Shown here: positions 54,486 to 61,942 of the stretch, piece after piece | How the letters are laid out: each line of letters begins with the position of its first letter | Numbering within the stretch: the stretch's first letter is position 1 | Assembly (NCBI GenBank): GCA_945273835.1 | Contig: CALYPL010000005.1 | Location: 1 to 64,000 of the forward strand | Source of the DNA: an uncultured Dysgonomonas sp. | GTDB lineage: Bacteria > Bacteroidota > Bacteroidia > Bacteroidales > Dysgonomonadaceae | Reading direction: 5' to 3' | Length of the DNA stretch: 64,000 nt | The notes under the pieces: generated by a model | The model's input: only the letters and a program-made list of their open reading frames with translations | Told to the model about the DNA's origin: nothing | The model's database searches: none | Program-made: the position numbers and the translations under genes

Positions 54486-56360
54486 ATGGATTTTAAATAC
54501 GATGTAATAGTAGTAGGGGCAGGACATGCAGGCTGTGAAGCAGCTGTTGCAGCAGCAAATATGGGTTCAAAAACACTACTCATAACAATGGACATGAATA
54601 AGATCGCGCAAATGAGTTGCAACCCTGCCGTCGGAGGAATAGCGAAAGGACAGATAGTTCGTGAAATAGACGCTTTAGGTGGTCAAATGGGAATCGTAAC
54701 AGACATTACAGCTATTCAGTTCCGCATGCTAAACCGATCTAAAGGACCCGCCATGTGGAGCCCAAGAGCTCAAAGCGACAGGTCTAAATTCATTTTAAAA
54801 TGGCGTGAAATAATCGAGAATACTGATAATCTTTACATGTGGCAAGATACCGTTACTTCTCTCTTGATTAAAAATAATATAGCAACGGGTGTTGTAACTG
54901 CTATGGGGGTAGAATTTCACGCTAATACAGTGGTATTGACAAACGGTACATTTTTAAATGGATTAATGCATATCGGCAGAACACAACTTCAGGGAGGTCG
55001 CATATCTGAACCTGCATCTTATGGAATAACTGAACAATTAAAGGAAATAGGTTTTACAACTGACAGAATGAAAACAGGAACTCCTGTCAGAATAGACGGC
55101 AGAAGTGTAGACTTCAGTTTGATGACTGAACAAAAAGGAGAAAACGATTTTCATAAATTTTCTTACCTTGATTTTAAACCAAGGCAATTACACCAGTTGA
55201 GTTGTTGGATTTGTTATACGAATGAGGAAGTACATGACACACTCCGGAATGGCTTAGACGAATCTCCCCTTTATAACGGACAAATAAAAAGTATTGGTCC
55301 GAGATACTGTCCAAGTATTGAAACAAAAATAGTAACGTTTGCCGATAAAGCTGCGCATCAATTATTTTTAGAACCAGAGGGCGAAAACACACAAGAATAT
55401 TATCTGAATGGATTTTCATCTTCTCTTCCACTTGACATACAGATTAAAGCGTTACAAAAAATTCCGGCATTTAAGAACATACATATATTCAGACCGGGTT
55501 ACGCTATCGAATACGATTTTTTTGACCCGACTCAATTAACTCACACTTTAGAAACCAAACTGGTGAAAAACTTATTTTTCGCCGGGCAGATAAATGGAAC
55601 TACCGGCTATGAAGAAGCTGCTGGGCAAGGATTGATAGCAGGAATTAACGCCCATTTAAAAGCACATGGCAACGATGAGTTTGTATTGAATCGTGACGAA
55701 GCTTATATCGGTGTATTGATTGACGATCTTGTTACAAAAGGTGTCGATGAACCATATCGCATGTTTACATCAAGAGCTGAATATCGTATATTACTGAGAC
55801 AAGATGATGCGGATGCTCGTTTGACGCAAAAAGGTTATGACTTAAATTTAGCAACTAAAGAGCGCATAGAATTGTATAAGGAAAAAGAAATGGAGATTAA
55901 CAGACTTATCAATTTTGCTTCAAATTATTCTTTAAAACCTGAATACATAAACCCGGGTTTAGAAAAATTAGGCTCGTCTCCTTTAAAACAAGGGGTAAAA
56001 TTAAAAGATGTGATTTCAAGACCTCAGATTACAATAGAACAAATTTCAGAATTTATTCCCACACTTAAAGCAGAATTGGACAAAGTCCCCAATCGTAAAG
56101 AAGAAATAATTGAAGCAACAGAGATCAGAATTAAATATGAAGGGTATATAAAGAGAGAACAGTTGATCGCAGATAAAATAAACAGACTTGAAAACATTCA
56201 GATCAAAGACAAATTTGACTACAAACAAATCACGTCGCTCTCAATTGAAGCAAGGCAAAAACTCGAAAAAATAAACCCACAGACAATTGCTCAAGCGAGT
56301 CGAATACCAGGAGTATCACCAAATGACATTTCAATACTTCTAGTATTATTGGGTCGATAA
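54486..56360 (+). CDS. mnmG: tRNA uridine-5-carboxymethylaminomethyl synthase MnmG (GidA)
   Basis: About 624 residues from ATG 54486 (MDFKYDVIVVGAGHAGCEAA); a TTG five codons earlier is less likely. The FAD-binding GAGHAGCEAA, SCNPAVGGIAKGQIVREIDALGG and QINGTTGYEEAAGQG blocks are intact. With MnmE it modifies wobble U34 of several tRNAs. In many bacteria gidA lies near oriC, in keeping with the parS-like sites right after its stop. Confidence 0.97.
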   Translation: MDFKYDVIVVGAGHAGCEAAVAAANMGSKTLLITMDMNKIAQMSCNPAVGGIAKGQIVREIDALGGQMGIVTDITAIQFRMLNRSKGPAMWSPRAQSDRSKFILKWREIIENTDNLYMWQDTVTSLLIKNNIATGVVTAMGVEFHANTVVLTNGTFLNGLMHIGRTQLQGGRISEPASYGITEQLKEIGFTTDRMKTGTPVRIDGRSVDFSLMTEQKGENDFHKFSYLDFKPRQLHQLSCWICYTNEEVHDTLRNGLDESPLYNGQIKSIGPRYCPSIETKIVTFADKAAHQLFLEPEGENTQEYYLNGFSSSLPLDIQIKALQKIPAFKNIHIFRPGYAIEYDFFDPTQLTHTLETKLVKNLFFAGQINGTTGYEEAAGQGLIAGINAHLKAHGNDEFVLNRDEAYIGVLIDDLVTKGVDEPYRMFTSRAEYRILLRQDDADARLTQKGYDLNLATKERIELYKEKEMEINRLINFASNYSLKPEYINPGLEKLGSSPLKQGVKLKDVISRPQITIEQISEFIPTLKAELDKVPNRKEEIIEATEIRIKYEGYIKREQLIADKINRLENIQIKDKFDYKQITSLSIEARQKLEKINPQTIAQASRIPGVSPNDISILLVLLGR

Positions 56361-56388
56361 ACATTCTGTTCCACGTGGAACAGAATGT
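56361..56388. other. parS-like site 1 inside a 28-bp perfect palindrome
   Basis: The core TGTTCCACGTGGAACA (56367-56382) resembles the ParB-binding parS consensus. It is extended by ACATTC and GAATGT to a perfect 28-bp palindrome starting directly after the mnmG stop codon. It may also act as a stem-loop in RNA. ParB binding is inferred from sequence. Confidence 0.8.
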
Positions 56389-56400
56389 AAAAACAATACA

Positions 56401-56416
56401 TGTTTCACGTGAAACA
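56401..56416. other. parS site 2 (TGTTTCACGTGAAACA)
   Basis: A perfect 16-bp palindrome identical to the canonical bacterial parS. It is 18 bp past the first site's core and 30 bp before the apt start. Two parS sites this close suggest a ParB nucleation centre near the origin. Confidence 0.88.
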
Positions 56417-56446
56417 ACCACAATAAACCAGTACAAAATAAACCAA

Positions 56447-56998
56447 ATGACTGAAAAAGAAAAAAAGCAAAAGCTAAAAGCATTGAAGGATACCGTCAGA
56501 AATATTCCGGATTTCCCTATTCCCGGAATACAATTTAAAGACGTTACTCCCCTATTTAAGACTAAAGAGTCTTTACGAGACCTTAGTGATGTCTTAGTTG
56601 AAGAATATAAGAATAAAGGCATAACGAAGGTCGTTGGAATTGAATCAAGAGGCTTTATCATGGGTCCAATCGTGGCACTTGAATTGAATGCCGGATTTAT
56701 ACCAATCAGAAAAGAAGGAAAACTGCCTGCAGACGTTTTTGAAGAAGCATACGAAAAGGAATATGGTATTGACAAAATACAAATACATAAGGACTCTTTG
56801 TCGGAAAATGACGTAGTATTACTACACGATGATCTGTTGGCAACGGGTGGTACAATGCTTGCCGCAGTAAATCTTGTAAGAAAAGCAGGAGTAAAGAAGA
56901 TTTATGTAAATTTTATAATCGAGCTTGAAGATTTGAAAGGCAGAGTGCTATTTCCTGAAGAAATTGAAGTTGTATCTTTAATTAAGTTTGGTATTTAA
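56447..56998 (+). CDS. apt: Adenine phosphoribosyltransferase
   Basis: About 183 residues from ATG 56447 (MTEKEKKQKLKALKDTV). A frame extension from GTG 56375 would translate both halves of the parS sites (it encodes HVSRET) and is rejected. Apt makes AMP from adenine and PRPP. It shows FPIPGIQFKDVTPL, GIESRGFIMG and the PRPP loop VVLLHDDLLATGGTM. It is the first of a downstream run with uvrC. Confidence 0.94.
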   Translation: MTEKEKKQKLKALKDTVRNIPDFPIPGIQFKDVTPLFKTKESLRDLSDVLVEEYKNKGITKVVGIESRGFIMGPIVALELNAGFIPIRKEGKLPADVFEEAYEKEYGIDKIQIHKDSLSENDVVLLHDDLLATGGTMLAAVNLVRKAGVKKIYVNFIIELEDLKGRVLFPEEIEVVSLIKFGI

Positions 56999-57088
56999 AG
57001 AGATTTATCTTAGAATCATCTTTCTTAAGAGTAAACATATCCGTATTACAACTGTTTTCTTTAAATAGAGAAGTTTTTTATAAAGCAT

Positions 57089-58930
57089 ATGGCAAAAAAG
57101 CAAGACATTGATTATTTAAATAATATAATTAAGAATATCCCTGAAAAACCGGGATGTTATCAATATTATGACGAAAATAATGTAATCATATATGTTGGTA
57201 AAGCTAAAAATCTAAAGAAAAGAGTGTCATCATATTTTACAAAGAGCCATGACCACAGCCCCAAAACCCGTATTCTTGTAAGTAAAATAAGAGACATAAA
57301 ATACATTATAGTGGATTCTGAAGCTGATACATTGCTTTTAGAAAACAATCTGATTAAGGAGCTGCAACCAAGGTATAATGTACTGCTAAAAGATGACAAA
57401 ACATATGCTTCTATTGTTGTCAGAAATGAATATTTCCCAAGAGTAGAACAAACAAGAAACATTGTAAATAACGGATCGCTTTATTATGGTCCATACCCCA
57501 GCGGGAATAGCATTAAAACACTATTAGAGACAGTACATAAAATTTATCCTATCAGAACATGCTCGCTTAATCTTACACCTGAAAAAATTAAAGAAGGTAA
57601 ATACAATGTATGTCTCGAATACCACCTGAAAAGGTGCAAAGGTCCTTGCATTGGATTGCAATCGCATGAAGATTATATACAGAATGTAGAAGTCGTTAAA
57701 GAGATTTTAAAAGGTAATACAACAGAAGTAAGTGAAAAGATATATAATAAGATGATGGAGTTTGCAGAAGTCCAAAACTTTGAAGATGCAGAAAAATTAA
57801 AAGAAAAATATCTTATCATAGAAAACTTCAAAAACAGGTCAACAGTAGTCAGCAGCATTAAATATAATATAGATATATATAGTTATGAAGAAGATGCAAA
57901 TTCAGGCTATATAAACTATCTAAGCGTACATAATGGAGCTATTATTCAAGCATATACTTTTGAGTATAAGAAAAAATTGGATGAAACAAAGGAAGAACTG
58001 TTAGAATTAGGCATATTTGAAATGAGAAAACGGTTCAAGTCTGAATCAAGAGAAATAGTAGTTCCGTTTTATCCGCAATCTCTGCTCGATGGCATCACCT
58101 ATACTATCCCACAGCGGGGTGATAAAAAGAAATTATTACTTTTATCCATTAAAAATGTCAAACAATTTAAGATAGACAAGCTGAAAAAGGCAGAATCTCT
58201 TAATCCTGAACAACGTAACACACGCATATTAAAAGATATGCAGAATGATTTGCACCTTAAAGAACTACCTATACATGTAGAATGTTTTGATAACTCAAAT
58301 ATACAAGGTACTAATCCCGTTTCGTCCTGCGTAGTTTTCAAGATGGGTAAACCATCAAAGAAGGATTATCGTCATTTCAACGTAAAAACGGTAATAGGTC
58401 CTGATGACTTTTCAACAATGAGGGAAGTTATACACAGAAGGTATAGCAGGCTCTTGATGGAAGACGCTCCCCTCCCCCAACTTATCATAATTGATGGTGG
58501 TAAAGGGCAATTAAGAGCAGCCAGTGAATCTTTGAAAGAGCTGGGATTATATGGTAAAATCGCTATTGTGGGCATTGCTAAACGTTTAGAAGAGATATAT
58601 TACCCTGAAGATTCTATACCTTTATATTTAGACAAAAACTCTGAAACACTAAAAATTATTCAACACCTCAGGGATGAAGCTCATAGATTCGGAATTACTT
58701 TTCATCGGAAAAAAAGAAGTATTGAGCAGACCAAATCCGAACTTGATAATATAAAAGGAATAGGCGAAGAAACTAAGAAAGCATTATTAAAACATTTCAG
58801 AAGTGTAAAGAGAGTTAGGTCAGCTTCAGTCGAGGAGTTAGAACAAGTTGTAGGCAAGCATAAAACGCGTTTAATAAAAGAATATTTTTCTATAAACACC
58901 GATGCTTTAGCACATAAATCTGATGATTAA
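57089..58930 (+). CDS. uvrC: Excinuclease ABC subunit C
   Basis: A 613-residue UvrC, the dual-incision nuclease of nucleotide excision repair. The GIY-YIG 3'-nuclease domain is at the N-terminus (EKPGCYQYYDENNVIIYVGKAKNLKKRVSSYF over several strands). A UVR motif follows near 225, then the RNase H-like 5'-nuclease domain (ECFDNSNIQGTNPV, LIIIDGGKGQL, RDEAHRFGITFHR) and C-terminal helix-hairpin-helices. The partner uvrB is in the same window. Confidence 0.97.
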   Translation: MAKKQDIDYLNNIIKNIPEKPGCYQYYDENNVIIYVGKAKNLKKRVSSYFTKSHDHSPKTRILVSKIRDIKYIIVDSEADTLLLENNLIKELQPRYNVLLKDDKTYASIVVRNEYFPRVEQTRNIVNNGSLYYGPYPSGNSIKTLLETVHKIYPIRTCSLNLTPEKIKEGKYNVCLEYHLKRCKGPCIGLQSHEDYIQNVEVVKEILKGNTTEVSEKIYNKMMEFAEVQNFEDAEKLKEKYLIIENFKNRSTVVSSIKYNIDIYSYEEDANSGYINYLSVHNGAIIQAYTFEYKKKLDETKEELLELGIFEMRKRFKSESREIVVPFYPQSLLDGITYTIPQRGDKKKLLLLSIKNVKQFKIDKLKKAESLNPEQRNTRILKDMQNDLHLKELPIHVECFDNSNIQGTNPVSSCVVFKMGKPSKKDYRHFNVKTVIGPDDFSTMREVIHRRYSRLLMEDAPLPQLIIIDGGKGQLRAASESLKELGLYGKIAIVGIAKRLEEIYYPEDSIPLYLDKNSETLKIIQHLRDEAHRFGITFHRKKRSIEQTKSELDNIKGIGEETKKALLKHFRSVKRVRSASVEELEQVVGKHKTRLIKEYFSINTDALAHKSDD

Positions 58931-58993
58931 TGTGCTTTTAAAATACAATAAAATAACTACATTTATTTACTGATAAATTTAAACAATAAATTA

Positions 58994-59446
58994 ATGAGAG
59001 TATTGATTCAACGGGTCATAAAAGCATCAGTAGCCATCAATAAAACGATAAAATCGCAAATAAACGAAGGCTTGCTTATATTGGTCGGCATTGAAGATGC
59101 TGATAGTAATATAGATATTGAATGGCTATGCCAAAAAATAATAAACTTACGTATATTCAACGATGAAAATGGCATAATGAATAGATCTGTTACAGAATGT
59201 AATTACGAAATATTAGTTGTCTCACAATTTACCTTATTTGCTTCTACTAAGAAAGGTAACCGTCCTTCATATATAAATGCGGCCAAATCGGATATATCTA
59301 AGCCTATGTATGAAAAATTCTGTTCCCACTTGAGTGATAAATTAGGCAAATCAGTACAAACGGGCGAATTTGGTGCAGATATGAATATAGAACTTATAAA
59401 TAATGGACCTGTTACTATATGGATAGACTCTAAAAATAAAGAATGA
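58994..59446 (+). CDS. dtd: D-aminoacyl-tRNA deacylase
   Basis: A 150-residue DTD removing D-amino acids (and Gly from tRNA-Ala) from tRNA. The start MRVLIQRVIKASVAI, the SQFTLFAST block and the Gly-Pro motif NNGPVTIWI are intact. Its TGA stop overlaps the next ATG (ATGA), so translation is coupled to the MazG-like gene. Confidence 0.95.
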   Translation: MRVLIQRVIKASVAINKTIKSQINEGLLILVGIEDADSNIDIEWLCQKIINLRIFNDENGIMNRSVTECNYEILVVSQFTLFASTKKGNRPSYINAAKSDISKPMYEKFCSHLSDKLGKSVQTGEFGADMNIELINNGPVTIWIDSKNKE

Positions 59447-59772
59447 TGAAATTAGCAGAAGCTCAAAAGGAAGTTGACGAATGGATAAAAAAATACGGAG
59501 TTCGTTATTTCAATGAATTAACAAATCTAGCAATTCTCACCGAAGAAGTTGGGGAATTAGCACGTATTATAGCCCGGAAATACGGAGAACAATCATCTAA
59601 AGAAAGTGATCTTAATAAAGATTTAGCTGATGAAATGGCTGACGTTCTTTGGGTATTGATTTGTCTGGCTAATCAGACCGGTGTAGATTTAACCAAAGCA
59701 TTCCGAAAAAATATGGATAAGAAAACCAATAGAGATAATATAAGGCATTTAAACAATCCCAAATTAAAATAA
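59443..59772 (+). CDS. MazG-like nucleotide pyrophosphohydrolase
   Basis: A 109-residue single-domain MazG-fold protein. The metal-binding pattern EEVGELARIIARKYGEQ followed by DLADEMADVLWVLICLANQ is clear. The family hydrolyses (d)NTPs, often non-canonical or damaged ones. It overlaps dtd by 4 bp and precedes deoC by 5 bp, in a nucleotide and translation-quality operon. The exact substrate is unknown. Confidence 0.9.
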   Translation: MMKLAEAQKEVDEWIKKYGVRYFNELTNLAILTEEVGELARIIARKYGEQSSKESDLNKDLADEMADVLWVLICLANQTGVDLTKAFRKNMDKKTNRDNIRHLNNPKLK

Positions 59773-59777
59773 AAACG

Positions 59778-60647
59778 ATGGAAAGAGACAAATATCAAGA
59801 AGTGCTATCAAAATATAACACTAATCTTAAAGATGATGATATCAAAGCGAAAGTAAAAGATTTAATTGACAAAAATTTCGCTGAAAACAACAACAAAGAG
59901 GTATATAAAAAGATTTATTCTTGTCTTGACTTAACATCATTAGGTGCAACTGATACGACCGAAGAAATCTGGAAATTTACTGAAACTGTCAATGATTTTG
60001 AAGGCAAATATTCGGATATGGATAATGTGGCGGCAATATGCGTTTATCCTAATATGGTGGAAACTGTAAAAGAAGCTCTGACAGCCAATGTAAAGATAGC
60101 AAGTGTAGCTGGAGGCTTCCCCACTTCACAAACATTTACTGAAGTCAAAATAGCTGAAACAGCACTTGCTGTTGCATCAGGAGCTGACGAAATAGATATA
60201 GTCATTAGTTTAAGCAAATTTATGGATGGCAATTATGAAGAAATGTGCGATGAAATCCAGGAAATAAAATATTCCTGCAAGGATAGCAAAATGAAAGTTA
60301 TTCTTGAAACCGGGGCTATCAAATCAGCATCTAATATAATGAAAGCATCTATTTTAGCTTTATATTCAGGAGCAGACTTTTTAAAAACTTCGACAGGAAA
60401 GGGGTACGAGGGGGCAACACTTGAAGCTGCTTATATAATGTGCAACGCTATAAAAGAATACACGATGAAAACTGGTGTTAATGCAGGATTTAAAGCTTCA
60501 GGAGGGATTTCTACCACCGAAGATGCTGTAAAGTATTATACTATAGCAAAATCAATTTTAGGCGATGAAAGGATGAATAAAGACCATTTTAGAATCGGAA
60601 CGAGTAAATTAGCAGCTGATTTATTAAATGACATTATAGAAGAATAG
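59778..60647 (+). CDS. deoC: Deoxyribose-phosphate aldolase
   Basis: A 289-residue DERA converting deoxyribose-5-phosphate to glyceraldehyde-3-phosphate and acetaldehyde. Active-site regions are present: AICVYPNMVETVK, ADEIDIVISLSKF, KVILETGAI and the Schiff-base lysine in DFLKTSTGKGYEGAT, followed by GFKASGGIST. Longer than E. coli DeoC (259) because of a helical N-terminal extension. Last gene of the mnmG/apt-side run. Confidence 0.95.
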   Translation: MERDKYQEVLSKYNTNLKDDDIKAKVKDLIDKNFAENNNKEVYKKIYSCLDLTSLGATDTTEEIWKFTETVNDFEGKYSDMDNVAAICVYPNMVETVKEALTANVKIASVAGGFPTSQTFTEVKIAETALAVASGADEIDIVISLSKFMDGNYEEMCDEIQEIKYSCKDSKMKVILETGAIKSASNIMKASILALYSGADFLKTSTGKGYEGATLEAAYIMCNAIKEYTMKTGVNAGFKASGGISTTEDAVKYYTIAKSILGDERMNKDHFRIGTSKLAADLLNDIIEE

Positions 60648-60743
60648 AATTAGTGAAAAGATGATTGAATATCAACTTATAAATTTATTATATACTAAAC
60701 AATTTCTATTTCTAAATAGCCACTATTCTATCTTATTTATATT

Positions 60744-60777
60744 AAAAAAAAGAGGAATAAATTAATTTTATTCCTCT
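60744..60777 (-). terminator. Rho-independent terminator after the polyprenyl synthase gene
   Basis: An 11-bp stem AGAGGAATAAA/TTTATTCCTCT (60751-60777) with a 5-nt loop. On the minus strand it is followed by seven Ts. It may also stop deoC read-through weakly. Confidence 0.8.
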
Positions 60778-60800
60778 TCATTTAGATATATAATTGGTAT

Positions 60801-61772
60801 TTAGTAAGATCTGTTTACAATATAATAGATCACATCTTCTAAACCTTTTCTCATTGAATCATCTTTGATAGAACTAATAAGGTTCAAAGCCTTATTTTTA
60901 TATTCTTCCATCTTTTTATAAGTATATTCAATACCTCCGTTTTCTTTTGCAAAAGAAATAAGTAATTGAATGTTTTCATCGGTGAAAGCCTTTGAATTTA
61001 CAATTGCCAACATCTTATCTCTATTTTTCGCATTCTTGTTTGTGAGAGCGTGCAGCAAAGGTAATGTTATTTTACCCTCATGTATATCATTTCCGGTAGG
61101 TTTGCCAACGTTATGGTCAAAATAATCGAAAATATCATCGCGCATTTGAAAACAAATTCCGATGTATTCACCAAGACTTTCAAATGTTTCTATTTCTTCC
61201 TCTGTGGCATTAACAGATATGGCACCAACCTTCATACAAACAGACATCAAAGAAGCTGTTTTCTTCTTTATTACCTCGAAATACTCTCTTTCATCAATAA
61301 TTATCTCTTTAACCAACGATAACTGATTAAGTTCTCCTTCTGCAAGATTACGACCCAAGTCAGAAATTTCAGATATAATATCAATATTGCCGGTTAAAAC
61401 GCTTTTAATCAATGCTGTGGACAGAAAATAATCTCCTGCTAAAACAGCCATTTTATTATCATAAATAGCATTTAATGAGACTCTTCCACGACGCATTTTA
61501 GATTCATCTACAACATCATCATGGATAAGGGAAGCTGTATGCAACAACTCAATTGTTATAGCAGAATTGTATGTAACTTCATTTATATTTCCACATGATT
61601 TAGCCGCTAAAAATAAAAGTATGGGACGGATATGCTTTCCGTCGGACTTCATTATATAATCAATAATAGATTGAATTCGAATATTATCACAGCTAATTGA
61701 CTGTTTATAATAAGATTTGAATTTTTCTAATTCTGCAGCAATTGGTTCGGCTATCAAGATCTTCTGATCCAT
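60801..61772 (-). CDS. Long-chain polyprenyl diphosphate synthase
   Basis: A 323-residue trans-isoprenyl diphosphate synthase elongating allylic diphosphates for quinone side chains. The two aspartate-rich motifs are present: FARM LIHDDVVDES and SARM FQMRDDIFDYF. The chain length (octaprenyl, solanesyl) cannot be read from sequence by eye. Single gene with its own promoter box. Confidence 0.92.
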   Translation of the reverse strand: MDQKILIAEPIAAELEKFKSYYKQSISCDNIRIQSIIDYIMKSDGKHIRPILLFLAAKSCGNINEVTYNSAITIELLHTASLIHDDVVDESKMRRGRVSLNAIYDNKMAVLAGDYFLSTALIKSVLTGNIDIISEISDLGRNLAEGELNQLSLVKEIIIDEREYFEVIKKKTASLMSVCMKVGAISVNATEEEIETFESLGEYIGICFQMRDDIFDYFDHNVGKPTGNDIHEGKITLPLLHALTNKNAKNRDKMLAIVNSKAFTDENIQLLISFAKENGGIEYTYKKMEEYKNKALNLISSIKDDSMRKGLEDVIYYIVNRSY

Positions 61773-61791
61773 AATTTTTTTTGTTGAGGGA

Positions 61792-61799
61792 CAAATTTA
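61792..61799 (-). promoter_or_regulatory. Bacteroidota -7 box for the polyprenyl synthase gene (TAAATTTG)
   Basis: CAAATTTA on the plus strand, 19 bp upstream of the ATG. Confidence 0.5.
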
Positions 61800-61832
61800 C
61801 AAATAATTCGTATTATGGGTATTAATTATTAA

Positions 61833-61840
61833 TAACTTTG
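61833..61840 (+). promoter_or_regulatory. Possible -7 box for polA (TAACTTTG)
   Basis: An exact TAnnTTTG match, 102 bp before the polA ATG. The distance is longer than for other genes here. Confidence 0.35.
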
Positions 61841-61942
61841 ATGTATAAATATAAGGATTATTGCTAATAAAAGTCAAATGTTCAATATTGTGACTATAAT
61901 ATTTCTTATATTCCATTTTCAAATTCAAAAAAACATCCTGAC

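Noticed and set aside
56375..56446. An N-terminal extension of Apt beginning at GTG 56375.
   Set aside because: It only translates the parS sites and spacer; the normal Apt start is ATG 56447.
56230..56775. A 181-residue open frame opposite the mnmG end, parS sites and apt.
   Set aside because: It is the mirror of two real genes and crosses the parS palindromes.
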